In this document: in pieces, positions 26,861 through 36,559 of the stretch
How positions within the stretch are numbered: position 1 is the first letter of the stretch
Layout of the letters: each line of letters begins with the position of its first letter
Source: Sphingomonas gilva
GTDB taxonomy: Bacteria; Pseudomonadota; Alphaproteobacteria; Sphingomonadales; Sphingomonadaceae
DNA: 64,000 nucleotides
Assembly: GCF_003515075.1 (NCBI RefSeq)
Contig: NZ_QWLV01000003.1
Span: 62,001-126,000, forward strand
Direction: 5' to 3'
The notes under the pieces: generated by a model
Database searches by the model: none
The model's input: only the letters and a program-made list of their open reading frames with translations
What the model was told of the DNA's origin: nothing
Position numbers and translations under genes: made by a program

Positions 26861-28639
26861 ATGACCGAACGCACCCCGGCGCGGCCCTTCCGCTCGCGCG
26901 AGTGGTTCGCAGCACCCGGCCGCAGCGACATGACCGCGCTCTATCTGGAGCGCTTCATGAACTACGGCCTGACGCCGGACGAGCTCAGATCGGGCAAGCC
27001 GATCGTCGGCATCGCCCAATCGGGTTCGGACCTGTCGCCCTGCAACCGCATCCATCTCGACCTGGCCAGGCGCGTGCGCGACGGCATCCGCGACGCGGGC
27101 GGCATCCCGATGGAGTTTCCGCTCCATCCGATCTTCGAGAATTGCAGGCGGCCGACGGCGGCGCTCGACCGCAATCTCGCCTATCTCGGGCTGGTCGAGA
27201 TACTGAACGGCTACCCGATCGACGCGGTCGTGCTGACGACCGGCTGCGACAAGACCACGCCGGCGCAGGTGATGGCCGCCTCCACGGTCGACATCCCGGC
27301 GATCGTGCTCTCGGGCGGGCCGATGCTCGACGGCTGGCATGAGGGGGAGCTGGTCGGATCGGGCACCGTCATCTGGCGCGCGCGGCGCGCGCTGGGCGCG
27401 GGCGACATCACCGAGGACGAGTTCCTCGACGCCGCCACCGCCTCCGCCCCTTCCGCCGGCCATTGCAACACGATGGGCACCGCATCGACGATGAACGCGA
27501 TCGCCGAGGGGCTGGGCCTGTCGCTGCCCGGCTGCGCGGCGATTCCCGCACCCTATCGCGAACGCGGCCAGATCGCCTATGACACCGGCCGCCGCGCGGT
27601 GGAGATCGCCTATGACGATCTGCGCCCCTCGCGCATCCTGACGCGCGCGGCCTTCCTCAACGCGATCGCGCTGACCACCGCGATCGGCGGCTCGTCCAAC
27701 GCCCAGCCGCACGTCGTCGCGATGGCGCGCCATGCCGGCGTCGAGATCACGCCCGAAGACTGGATGGACGCCTATCGCCTGCCGCTCCTCGTCAACATGC
27801 AGCCGGCGGGCAGATATCTCGGCGAGCGCTTCCACCGCGCGGGCGGCGTGCCCGCGGTGCTGCACGAGCTGCTGGGCGCGGGCAAGATCGACGGGTCTGC
27901 GCTCACCGTCACCGGCGGCAGCATCGCCGACAACATCGCCGGCCGCGAAACGCGCGATCGCGAGGTGATCTTTCCCTATGCCGCGCCGCTGCGCGAGAGC
28001 GCCGGTTTCCTCGTCCTCAAGGGCAATATGTTCGACTTCGCGATCATGAAGACCAGCGTGATCTCGCCCGAGTTCCGCGCGCGCTACCTTTCCCAGCCCG
28101 GCCGCGAAGGCGTGTTCGAGGGCCGCGCGATCGTGTTCGACGGATCGGACGATTACCATCACCGGATCAACGACCCCGCGCTCGTCATCGACGAGCATTG
28201 CATCCTCGTCATCCGCGGCTCGGGCCCGCTCGGCTGGCCGGGATCGGCGGAGGTGGTCAACATGCAGCCGCCCGATGCGCTCCTGAAACGCGGCATCATG
28301 AGCCTGCCGACGCTGGGCGACGGCCGCCAGTCGGGCACGTCGGACAGCCCGTCGATCCTCAACGCGTCGCCCGAAAGCGCGGCCGGCGGCGGGCTTGCCT
28401 GGCTGCGCACCGGCGATGCGGTCCGTATCGATCTCAACACCGGCCGATGCGACGCGCTGGTCGCGGAGGACGAGATCGCGCGCCGCCGGACCGAGCCGCC
28501 GCCCCCGATCCCGCCCAGCAACACGCCGTGGGAGGAGCTGTACCGCGAAAAGACGGGGCAGCTCGCCGAAGGCGGCGTGTTGGAGATGGCGGTCAAGTAT
28601 CGCGGCACGTCGGAGACGACGCCGCGGCACAATCACTGA
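26861..28639 (+). CDS. xylD: D-xylonate dehydratase
   Basis: A 592-residue IlvD/Edd-family dehydratase converting D-xylonate to 2-keto-3-deoxyxylonate in oxidative xylose catabolism (Weimberg or Dahms route). Iron-sulfur cysteines are Cys61 (SPCNRIH), Cys129 (TGCDKTT) and Cys202 (GHCNTMG), each one residue from the Caulobacter XylD positions as I recall them, and the C-terminal PRHNH is shared. Length is essentially that of Caulobacter XylD (591). It is co-transcribed with the sugar symporter and faces the lactonase gene across 12 bases. Xylose dehydrogenase and the later KDX dehydratase/aldolase are not in the window. Confidence 0.95.
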   Translation: MTERTPARPFRSREWFAAPGRSDMTALYLERFMNYGLTPDELRSGKPIVGIAQSGSDLSPCNRIHLDLARRVRDGIRDAGGIPMEFPLHPIFENCRRPTAALDRNLAYLGLVEILNGYPIDAVVLTTGCDKTTPAQVMAASTVDIPAIVLSGGPMLDGWHEGELVGSGTVIWRARRALGAGDITEDEFLDAATASAPSAGHCNTMGTASTMNAIAEGLGLSLPGCAAIPAPYRERGQIAYDTGRRAVEIAYDDLRPSRILTRAAFLNAIALTTAIGGSSNAQPHVVAMARHAGVEITPEDWMDAYRLPLLVNMQPAGRYLGERFHRAGGVPAVLHELLGAGKIDGSALTVTGGSIADNIAGRETRDREVIFPYAAPLRESAGFLVLKGNMFDFAIMKTSVISPEFRARYLSQPGREGVFEGRAIVFDGSDDYHHRINDPALVIDEHCILVIRGSGPLGWPGSAEVVNMQPPDALLKRGIMSLPTLGDGRQSGTSDSPSILNASPESAAGGGLAWLRTGDAVRIDLNTGRCDALVAEDEIARRRTEPPPPIPPSNTPWEELYREKTGQLAEGGVLEMAVKYRGTSETTPRHNH

Positions 28640-28651
28640 GCGCGTCCGCCG

Positions 28652-29560
28652 CTAGACGCCGACCGAGATTTCAGCCGAGGGCAGGCCCGGAACCGACACC
28701 TCGAACGCGAAGAGATCGCCGGCCTGCGGCTCGCGCTCGCGTTCCTCCGGCTTCAGATGCTTGTTCGCCGTGGTCGCATAGACGGTGGTGAGATTCGGCC
28801 CGCCAAAGGCGAGCTTCGTCACCGCGCTCACCGGAAAACACACGGTCTCCAGTAACTCACCCGAAGGCGCAAACCGCTTCGCCCCCCATCCGGCGTACAG
28901 CCCGACCCAGACGCAGCCTTCGGCATCCACCGTGGGGCCGTCCGGATAGCCCTCGGTCGAAGGGATGCGGGCGAACTCACGACGCCCGGTCAACCGGCCG
29001 TCCTCCTCCAATGCGCAGGCGTGAATGATGCCGTGGAGCGTATCGACATGATAGAGCGTGCGCCCGTCCGGGCTCACCGCCGGCCCATTGGTGATCGAGC
29101 ACAGCGGGCTCGACGGCACACAGCTGCCGTCGGCGGCCAGGCGGTAGATCGCGCCGCTTTTCGCGATTTCGCCATCGTCCATGCTGCCGAACCACAGACG
29201 TCCGTTCGGATCGACCGTGGCGTCGTTCAGGCGGTTGCCGGGCTGATCGGGCTCGGGCCGGGCAAGTTCGGTGAAGCTTCCGTCGCGCTCATCGAAGCGG
29301 AACAGCCCCTCCTGCAATCCGGCCACGAAACCGCCGCCGGCGATCGGCAGCACGAAGCCGACCTGGCCGGGCGCGTCCCAGCTCCGCTTGTCGCCGCCCG
29401 CGGGATCGAACCGGTGGATGCGCCGCGACTTGATGTCGACGAACCACAAGGCCGCGTCACGCTCCACCCAGGCAGGTCCTTCGAGCAGCGGGCCGCCGAG
29501 CGACCAGACACTCTGCGGTTCGCTCCGCTGAACCGTGCCTGCGGCCTTGGATTGGGTCAT
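28652..29560 (-). CDS. xylC: SMP-30/gluconolactonase family lactonase, xylonolactonase-like
   Basis: A 302-residue six-bladed propeller lactonase. Metal ligands of the family are visible: Glu27 in LLEGPAW, Asn158 in SITNGPA and Asp207 in GYPDGPT, plus Asn112 in RLNDATVD at the active site. It resembles Caulobacter XylC along its length and would hydrolyse xylono-lactone to xylonate, feeding the convergent xylD gene. No signal peptide is present, so it should act in the cytoplasm. It is monocistronic on the minus strand; no LacI-type palindrome was seen in the 108 bases before it. Confidence 0.85.
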   Translation of the reverse strand: MTQSKAAGTVQRSEPQSVWSLGGPLLEGPAWVERDAALWFVDIKSRRIHRFDPAGGDKRSWDAPGQVGFVLPIAGGGFVAGLQEGLFRFDERDGSFTELARPEPDQPGNRLNDATVDPNGRLWFGSMDDGEIAKSGAIYRLAADGSCVPSSPLCSITNGPAVSPDGRTLYHVDTLHGIIHACALEEDGRLTGRREFARIPSTEGYPDGPTVDAEGCVWVGLYAGWGAKRFAPSGELLETVCFPVSAVTKLAFGGPNLTTVYATTANKHLKPEEREREPQAGDLFAFEVSVPGLPSAEISVGV

Positions 29561-29668
29561 GCGCGAACTCTCCGTGGTAATGCGTCACCGGCAGGCTTAA
29601 TGGACTTTTCGCAACGATGCGACAGGCAGGGAGGGTGCGCTGACCGTTATTCCTGAAGGGGAAGGGCT

Positions 29669-31252
29669 TTGACGGCGCACGCCCCCGATGTCCTGATCGT
29701 CGGCTCGGGCGCCGCCGGCCTCACCGCGGCGCTCAACCTCGCCGATCATCTCAACGTCACGGTGCTGGCCAAGGGCAGGCTAGACGAGGGCTCGACCGCG
29801 CACGCGCAAGGCGGGATCGCCGCCGTACTGGAGGCCGGCGACAGCTTCGACAGCCATATCGAGGACACGATGATTGCCGGCGCCGGGCTCAACGACCGCG
29901 CCACGGTCGAGTTCGTCGTCGAGAATGCGCCCGCCGCGATCGCGCGGCTGGTTGAGCTGGGCGTGCCGTTCAACGAGGACGGGGAGGCGCTCCACCTGAC
30001 GCGGGAGGGCGGACACAGCCATCGCCGCATCGTCCATGTCAACGATGCGACCGGCTGGGCCGTGCAGGAGGCGCTGCAGCGCGCGGCCGAGGCGCATCCC
30101 AACATCACCCTGGTGCCGGACATGGTGGCGATCGACCTCGCGACCGGCCGGCATGAGCTGCGCTATTCGGGATCGGGCCATGTCCGCGGCGTCTATGCCG
30201 TCAACCGGCGCACCGGCGGGGTCGAGCTGTTCACCGCGCGCGCGACCGTGCTCGCGACCGGCGGCGCGGGACGGACCTATCTCTTCTCCACCGCGCCGCG
30301 CGGCGCGACCGGCGACGGCATCGCCATGGCCTGGCGCGCCGGCGCGCGCGTCTCCAACATGGAGATGATGCAGTTCCACCCGACCTGCCTCTACCATCTC
30401 GACGTCAAGAACTTCCTGATCACGGAAGCCGTGCGCGGCGAAGGCGGGCATCTGAAGCTTCCCGAGACCGGCCACCGCTTCATGCCCGATTTCGATCCGC
30501 GCGCCGAGCTCGCCCCGCGCGACATCGTCGCCCGCGCGATCGACCATGAGATCAAGCGGCTCGGTCTCGATTACGTCCATCTCGACATCAGCCATCTCGA
30601 CCCTGATTTCGTGCGCGGGCATTTCCCGATGATCCACGACAAGCTGCTGGGCCTCGGCATCGATATGACGCGCCAGCCGATCCCGGTGGTGCCCGCGCAG
30701 CATTACACCTGCGGCGGGGTGGTGATCGATCTCGATGGCCGCACCGATCTCCCCGGGCTCTACGCCGCCGGCGAAGTCAGCGAATCGGGGTTGCACGGCG
30801 CCAACCGCCTCGCCTCAAACTCGCTGCTCGAATGCTTCGTTTTCGGTGAGGCGGTGGCCAAGCACATCCTCGCGAACCTCGACGATCTGCCCCCGCCGCC
30901 CCTCATCCGCGCCTGGGACGAAAGCCGCGTCACCGATTCGGACGAGGAGGTGGTTATCAAGCAGAACTGGACCGAGATCAGGCGGTTCATGTGGAACTAT
31001 GTCGGCATCGTCCGCACGACCAAGCGACTCGAGCGCGCGCAGCACCGCATCAAGCTGCTGACCTCGGAGGTGGAGGATTATTATGGTCATTTCCGCGTCA
31101 CGCCCGACCTGATCGAGCTGAGAAACCTGCTCCAGACAGCCGAGCTGATCGTCCGATCGGCGCTGCACCGGAAGGAAAGCCGGGGCCTCCATTTTACGCT
31201 CGACTATCCGGACGCCTTGCCGGAGGCGCGCGACACCGTTCTCGTGCCGTGA
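29669..31252 (+). CDS. nadB: L-aspartate oxidase
   Basis: A 527-residue FAD enzyme that oxidises L-aspartate to iminoaspartate, the first step of de novo NAD synthesis. Marks: N-terminal GSGAAGLTAAL nucleotide-binding loop, STAHAQGGIAAVL flavin loop, REGGHSHRRIVH active-site region, and ANRLASNSLLECFVFG near the FAD site, with a helical C-terminal domain. It begins with TTG, placed just after GAAGGGGAAGGG, and no closer ATG fits. The partner nadA and nadC genes, usual neighbours elsewhere, are absent here. Confidence 0.95.
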   Translation: MTAHAPDVLIVGSGAAGLTAALNLADHLNVTVLAKGRLDEGSTAHAQGGIAAVLEAGDSFDSHIEDTMIAGAGLNDRATVEFVVENAPAAIARLVELGVPFNEDGEALHLTREGGHSHRRIVHVNDATGWAVQEALQRAAEAHPNITLVPDMVAIDLATGRHELRYSGSGHVRGVYAVNRRTGGVELFTARATVLATGGAGRTYLFSTAPRGATGDGIAMAWRAGARVSNMEMMQFHPTCLYHLDVKNFLITEAVRGEGGHLKLPETGHRFMPDFDPRAELAPRDIVARAIDHEIKRLGLDYVHLDISHLDPDFVRGHFPMIHDKLLGLGIDMTRQPIPVVPAQHYTCGGVVIDLDGRTDLPGLYAAGEVSESGLHGANRLASNSLLECFVFGEAVAKHILANLDDLPPPPLIRAWDESRVTDSDEEVVIKQNWTEIRRFMWNYVGIVRTTKRLERAQHRIKLLTSEVEDYYGHFRVTPDLIELRNLLQTAELIVRSALHRKESRGLHFTLDYPDALPEARDTVLVP

Positions 31253-31384
31253 TTCGCGGCTCGGTTCGTCCCGCCGGACGACTCGGCTCACCGCAAAGAG
31301 CCGCCCTTACGGCATTGTGGGGTTTTCGCGCTGATTCGGAGGCTGTTAACCTCCTGTTCCGGTAAGGGGGGAGAGTATCAGCCC

Positions 31385-32494
31385 GTGCTGTTGGGTTCGA
31401 TTCTTGCGCGTTTCGGTTGGGGCGTTCCGGCGCTGGCCGTCGCCGCCTGCGTGCCGGCAGCCGATGCCCCGATCCAGCGAGTCGCCCAGGCTCCCGCAGC
31501 GCGCGTCGCGGCCGCGGCGGTGCCGCCCGCACCTCCGCCGCAGCTTTACGTACCGCCGCCGCCCCGCCCCTCGCCCGCCTTGGTGGAGACGGTCCGCTTC
31601 CTCGGCCGCGAATTCGAAGGGCGCGTCGGCATCGCCATCCGGCGCGTCGACACGCCGGGCTGGTCGGTCGACTGGCAGGGCGACCTGCCGATGCCGCAGC
31701 AGAGCGTCAGCAAGCTGTGGGTGGCGATGACCGCGCTCGACGCGCGCGACAAGGGCATGCTGCGGCTCGACCAGCCGGTGACGGTGACGCGCAGCGACCT
31801 GACGCTGTTCCACCAGCCGATCGCCTCGCTGGTCAAGGGCGACGGTTATCAGACCGATCCCGACGAGCTGTTGCGCCGTGCGATGACGATGAGCGACAAC
31901 ACCGCCAACGACAAGCTCTTGAGCCTGGCGGGCGGGCCTGCGGCGGTGAACCGCTTCCTCGCCGGCAAAGGCCTCACCGGCATCAAGTTCGGACCCGGCG
32001 AGCGGCTGCTGCAGGCGAAGACAGCAGGGCTGACGTGGAAGCAATCCTATTCGCTGGGCCGCGCCTTTTATACCGCGCGCGCCAACCTGCCGATGGCGAC
32101 GCGGCGCGCCGCGTTCGACGCCTATGTCGCCAATCCGCCCGACGGGGCGACCGCCAATGGCATCGCCCGCGCGCTCGCCAAGCTCCATCGCGGCGAGCTG
32201 CTCAAGCCCGATTCGACCGCATATCTCCTTCGCTACATGGAGGAATCGAAGACCGGGCGGGCGCGGCTGAAGGGCGCCATGCCGCCCGGCTGGCGGCTGG
32301 CGCACAAGACCGGCACCGGCCAGGACCTGGCCGGCGAGACCGCCGGCTTCAACGATGTCGGGCTGATCACCTCGCCCGACGGCACGACCTATGCCGTCGC
32401 GGTGCTGATCGGCCGCACCGGAAAGCCCGTGCGCGACCGGCAGAGCCTGATCCAGGCCGTCGCCACGACGCTGATCGCCAACCACAAGCCATAG
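31385..32494 (+). CDS. class A beta-lactamase-type serine hydrolase, lipoprotein
   Basis: A 369-residue protein with a lipoprotein-like signal (VAAC, Cys22) and a Pro/Ala-rich linker (about residues 36-63) before a beta-lactamase fold domain. Active-site motifs are complete: SVSK at 107-110, SDN at 170-172 and KTG at 308-310. The omega-loop stretch GERLLQ puts Glu206 and Gln210 at the positions of class A Glu166 and Asn170, so deacylation may be altered. The start is GTG, with a GGGGGGAGAG site upstream; the leading CTG/TTG codons make the exact start uncertain. It may be a true penicillinase or a cell-wall enzyme; resistance cannot be assumed. Confidence 0.85.
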   Translation: MLLGSILARFGWGVPALAVAACVPAADAPIQRVAQAPAARVAAAAVPPAPPPQLYVPPPPRPSPALVETVRFLGREFEGRVGIAIRRVDTPGWSVDWQGDLPMPQQSVSKLWVAMTALDARDKGMLRLDQPVTVTRSDLTLFHQPIASLVKGDGYQTDPDELLRRAMTMSDNTANDKLLSLAGGPAAVNRFLAGKGLTGIKFGPGERLLQAKTAGLTWKQSYSLGRAFYTARANLPMATRRAAFDAYVANPPDGATANGIARALAKLHRGELLKPDSTAYLLRYMEESKTGRARLKGAMPPGWRLAHKTGTGQDLAGETAGFNDVGLITSPDGTTYAVAVLIGRTGKPVRDRQSLIQAVATTLIANHKP

Positions 32495-32532
32495 GCCTTT
32501 GCCCTCCGGGCGGCATCGGCTAGGCCACGGCA

Positions 32533-35304
32533 ATGGCTGCCAACCACCTCTATCTCGTCGACGGCTCGGGCTACATCTTCCGCGCCTATCACCGCCTGCC
32601 GCCGCTCACCAACCGGCATGGCGAGCCGGTCGGGGCGGTCTATGGCTACACCACCATGCTGTGGAAGCTCGCCGACGAGCTCAACAAGGCTGACGGGCCG
32701 ACGCACCTCGCCGTGATCCTCGACAAGTCGAGCCACACCTTCCGCAACGATCTCTACGATCAGTACAAGGCTCACCGCCCGCCGCCGCCCGAAGACCTGA
32801 TCCCGCAATTTCCCATGATACGCGACGCAACGCGCGCCTTTTCGCTGCCGTGCATCGAGGAGGACGGGCTGGAGGCGGACGATATCATCGCCTGCTACAC
32901 CCAGGCGGCGCTGGCGCAGGGCTGGCAGGTCACCATCGTCAGTTCCGACAAGGACCTGATGCAGCTGATGACCGAGCCCAATGTCGACATGTACGACACG
33001 ATGAACAACCGCCGGCTCGGCCCCGACCATGTCATGGAGAAGTTCGGCGTCGGCCCGGACCGGCTGGGCGATGTGCTGGCGCTGATGGGCGACAGCGTCG
33101 ACAATGTCCCGGGCGTCACCGGCGTCGGCCCCAAGACCGCGTCGAAGCTGATCAACGAGCATGGCGATCTCGAAGGCGTGCTTACCGCCGCGCCGGCGAT
33201 GAAGCCGGGCAAGCTGCGCGACAACCTGATTGAGCAGGCGGAGAATGCGCGGCTATCCAAGGTGCTGGTCACGCTCAAATGCGACGCGCCGCTGCCCGAA
33301 CCGCTCGACGATCTGGCGCTCAAGGGCATTCCCGAGGCGCCCTTGCGCGCATTCCTCGAGCATCACGGCTTCCGTTCGCTGCTCGCCAAGCTTGCCGCCG
33401 TCGCCGACCCGACCCCGGCGCTGCCCTCCGCCGCGCCGATTCCGGTGCAGGAGGAGGATCCGCCCTGCGATCACGACAATTACGAAACGGTGATCGACGA
33501 GGCGGCGCTCGACCGCTGGATCCAGATCGCCCGCCATCAGGGCTGGATCGCGATCGACACCGAGACGACCGCGAAGGACCCGATGCTCGCAGAGCTGGTC
33601 GGCGTGTCGATGGCGCTCCACCCCAACCTCGCCTGCTATGTGCCGCTGGCGCACGGCGGCAGCGATATGTTCGCCGAAAGGCCGGTGCAGCTCGATCGCG
33701 AGATCGCGCTCGCGAAGCTCAAGGCGTTGTTTGAGGATCCCTCGGTCCTCAAGATCGGGCACAACCTGAAATATGATCTGATCGTGCTCGCCCGCCAGGG
33801 CATCGACGTCGCGCCCTATGACGACACCATCGTGATGAGCTTCAATCTCGACGCGGGCCTGCACGGCCACGGCATGGACGAGCTCGCCGCGACCCACCTG
33901 TCGCACAGCTGCATCGCCTACAAGGAGGTCGTCGGCACAGGAAAGAGCCAGCTCGGCTTCCACGAGGTGGATCTGAAGACCGCCACCCGCTACGCCGCCG
34001 AGGATGCCGATGTGACGCTCCGGCTATGGCGCCGGTTCAAGCCGCGGCTCGCCTGGGAAGGCGGCACGCGCGTCTACGAGATGGTCGACCGCGCTTTGCC
34101 GGCGGTGGTCGCGCGGATGGAGCGGCACGGCGTAAAGGTCGACGCGGGTGTGCTCGGCCGCCTCTCGGGCGAGTTCGCCGAGGAGATGGGTAGGCTGGAG
34201 ACCGAGATTCACGGGCTCGCCGGCGGTCCTTTCACCATCGGCAGCCCCAAGCAGCTTGGCGACGTGCTGTTCGAGCGGATGGGAATCAAGGGCGGGCGCA
34301 AGGGCAAGTCCGGCGTCTATTCGACCGACGTCAATGAGCTGGAGCGCATCGCCGCCGACAAGGATTCGCCCGGCAAGGACATCGCCCGCAAGGTGCTCGA
34401 CTGGCGCCAGCTGGCCAAGCTCAAATCGACCTATACCGACGCGCTGCAGCAGCAGATCCACCCGGTCACCGGCCGCGTCCACACCAGCTATTCGCTGACG
34501 GGCGCGCAAACCGGCCGTCTTTCGTCGACCGATCCGAACCTCCAGAACATCCCCATCCGCACCGAGGTCGGCCGGCAGATCCGTCACGCCTTCGTGGCCG
34601 AACCCGGCAATCTTCTGCTCGCCGCCGACTATTCGCAGATCGAGCTGCGCCTCGCCGCGCACATGGCCGACGTGCCGGCGCTGAGGGACGCGTTCGCGCG
34701 CGGCGACGACATCCACAACCTCACCGCGCAGGAGCTGTTCGGCGAGGTCAATCGCGACACGCGCGGGCGCGCCAAGACGATCAACTTCGCCATCCTTTAC
34801 GGTATTTCGCGCTGGGGCCTGGCGGGGCGGCTCGACGTGACGCCCGAAGAGGCGCAGTCGATGATCGACCGCTATTTCGAGCGCTTTCCCGGCATCAACC
34901 GCTATATCGCCGAAACGCTGGAGACCGTGCGTGAGTGCGGCTTCACCACCACCTTGTTCGGCCGCAAGACGCATTTCCCGCGGATCGCCTCCAAGATCCA
35001 GCATGAGCGCCAGGGCGCAGAGCGCGCGGCGATCAACGCGCCGATCCAGGGCACCAGCGCCGACATCATCAAGCGGGCGATGGCCCGGATGGAGCCGGCG
35101 CTGCTCGCCGCCGGCCTGCCCGACGTGCGCATGCTGCTGCAGGTGCATGATGAGCTGGTGTTCGAGCTGCCCGAAGGCGATGTCGAAAAGGCCAAGCCCG
35201 TGATCGAGCGCGTCATGGCGACCGCCGCGGAGCCAGCGGCGCCGCTGTCGGTGCCGCTCGCGGTGGAGATCGGCGTCGGACCGAGCTGGGGCGCGGCGCA
35301 CTGA
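32533..35304 (+). CDS. polA: DNA polymerase I
   Basis: A 923-residue three-domain polymerase for Okazaki-fragment processing and repair. The 5'-nuclease domain occupies about residues 1-290 (VDGSGYIFRAYH, GVGPKTASKLI). The proofreading domain is intact with DTET (exo I), NLKYDL (exo II) and YAAEDAD (exo III). The polymerase domain from about residue 540 shows DYSQIELR (motif A), RGRAKTINFAILYG (motif B) and VHDEL (motif C). Length and order are standard. Confidence 0.97.
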   Translation: MAANHLYLVDGSGYIFRAYHRLPPLTNRHGEPVGAVYGYTTMLWKLADELNKADGPTHLAVILDKSSHTFRNDLYDQYKAHRPPPPEDLIPQFPMIRDATRAFSLPCIEEDGLEADDIIACYTQAALAQGWQVTIVSSDKDLMQLMTEPNVDMYDTMNNRRLGPDHVMEKFGVGPDRLGDVLALMGDSVDNVPGVTGVGPKTASKLINEHGDLEGVLTAAPAMKPGKLRDNLIEQAENARLSKVLVTLKCDAPLPEPLDDLALKGIPEAPLRAFLEHHGFRSLLAKLAAVADPTPALPSAAPIPVQEEDPPCDHDNYETVIDEAALDRWIQIARHQGWIAIDTETTAKDPMLAELVGVSMALHPNLACYVPLAHGGSDMFAERPVQLDREIALAKLKALFEDPSVLKIGHNLKYDLIVLARQGIDVAPYDDTIVMSFNLDAGLHGHGMDELAATHLSHSCIAYKEVVGTGKSQLGFHEVDLKTATRYAAEDADVTLRLWRRFKPRLAWEGGTRVYEMVDRALPAVVARMERHGVKVDAGVLGRLSGEFAEEMGRLETEIHGLAGGPFTIGSPKQLGDVLFERMGIKGGRKGKSGVYSTDVNELERIAADKDSPGKDIARKVLDWRQLAKLKSTYTDALQQQIHPVTGRVHTSYSLTGAQTGRLSSTDPNLQNIPIRTEVGRQIRHAFVAEPGNLLLAADYSQIELRLAAHMADVPALRDAFARGDDIHNLTAQELFGEVNRDTRGRAKTINFAILYGISRWGLAGRLDVTPEEAQSMIDRYFERFPGINRYIAETLETVRECGFTTTLFGRKTHFPRIASKIQHERQGAERAAINAPIQGTSADIIKRAMARMEPALLAAGLPDVRMLLQVHDELVFELPEGDVEKAKPVIERVMATAAEPAAPLSVPLAVEIGVGPSWGAAH

Positions 35305-35311
35305 CGGGATT

Positions 35312-36559
35312 ATGTCGCTGACCGAACTCTACCTCCCCGTGCTGTTGGGCGCGGGGCTCTTGATCCTGCTGGTCGCGTGGCTGCCGCTGGTGCTCAAGCG
35401 GCTGCCGCTCTCGCTCCCGATCATCTGCGTCGGCATCGGCGCAGGTCTGGGCAGCATGACGAACTTCGCGCGCTTCGTGCCACATCCGCTCGAGACGCCG
35501 GTGCAGGTGGAGAAGCTCGCCGAGCTGATCGTCATCGTCTCCCTGATGGGCGCGGGGCTCAAGATCGACCGGGCGTTCGGCTGGCGCAGCTGGGGGCTGA
35601 CCTGGCGGCTGCTGGGCATCGCCATGCCGCTTTGCATCATCGCCTTCGCGTTGCTGGGCCATGCGATATTGGGGCTGGGGCTGGCGACCGCGCTGCTGCT
35701 GGCGGCGACGCTCGCGCCCACCGATCCGGTATTGGCCTCGGACGTGCAGATCGAGGAGCCCGAATCCGATCAGGACGATGAGGTGCGCTTCGCGCTCACC
35801 TCCGAAGCCGGGATCAACGATTCGCTCGCTTTCCCGTTCGTCCACCTGGCGATCGTCATCGCCAGCGCCGGGCTGAGCTTCAGCACATTGGGGGGCTGGG
35901 CGCTCGATGCCGTGCTGATCCGCCTCGCCGTCGGCGCGATCGTCGGATGGGCGGGCGGACGGCTGCTCGGCTGGATCATCTACCGCCTGCCAGGCACGAC
36001 CAATCTCTCGCGCACTGGCGATGGGTTCGTCGCCCTGGGCGCCACGCTCGTCATCTACACCGCCACCGAGCTGCTCCATGGCTATGGCTTCCTAGCGGTG
36101 TTCGTTGCCGGGCTGATGCTGCGCCGTGCGAGCGACGGGCATGATTTCAACCGGCGGCTGCACGATTTCGCCGACGAGACCGAGCGGCTGCTGATGATGG
36201 CGCTGCTGATCGTGTTCGGTGGGATGCTGACGGCCGGCGGGTTGTTCGCGCTGATCGGCTGGGCGGAAGTGGCGTTCGCGGCCGCAGCGATCTTCCTCGT
36301 CCGGCCGATCACCGGCTGGATCGCACTGATCGGCACGAAACGGTCGAAAGGCGAGCGCTTGGTCATCGCCTTCTTCGGCATTAGGGGGTTGGGGTCGGTC
36401 TATTATCTGGCCTATGCCCTCAATCACGGCGCGTTCGAGAATCCGAACCGTCTCTGGGGAGCGGTCGGCCTGGTGATCCTGATTTCGATCCTGCTGCACG
36501 GCGTGACCGTCACGCCGGTGATGGCCTGGCTCGACCGGCGGCGCGAAGCGGCGGCATGA
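35312..36559 (+). CDS. CPA1-type cation/proton antiporter
   Basis: A 415-residue inner-membrane protein with about twelve hydrophobic segments of the Na+/H+ exchanger family. The transport-site region ATLAPTDPVLASDVQ (helix 5, with the TDP signature) and EAGINDSLAFP (helix 6, acidic pair context) are clear. It would exchange Na+ or K+ for H+. It begins 7 bases after polA and overlaps the flippase start by four bases (ATGA). Confidence 0.88.
   Translation: MSLTELYLPVLLGAGLLILLVAWLPLVLKRLPLSLPIICVGIGAGLGSMTNFARFVPHPLETPVQVEKLAELIVIVSLMGAGLKIDRAFGWRSWGLTWRLLGIAMPLCIIAFALLGHAILGLGLATALLLAATLAPTDPVLASDVQIEEPESDQDDEVRFALTSEAGINDSLAFPFVHLAIVIASAGLSFSTLGGWALDAVLIRLAVGAIVGWAGGRLLGWIIYRLPGTTNLSRTGDGFVALGATLVIYTATELLHGYGFLAVFVAGLMLRRASDGHDFNRRLHDFADETERLLMMALLIVFGGMLTAGGLFALIGWAEVAFAAAAIFLVRPITGWIALIGTKRSKGERLVIAFFGIRGLGSVYYLAYALNHGAFENPNRLWGAVGLVILISILLHGVTVTPVMAWLDRRREAAA

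Noticed and set aside
31338..31354. GGAGG/CCTCC hairpin with a seven-base loop between nadB and the beta-lactamase gene
   Set aside because: The stem is only five pairs and no T-run follows, so neither a terminator nor an operator can be claimed.
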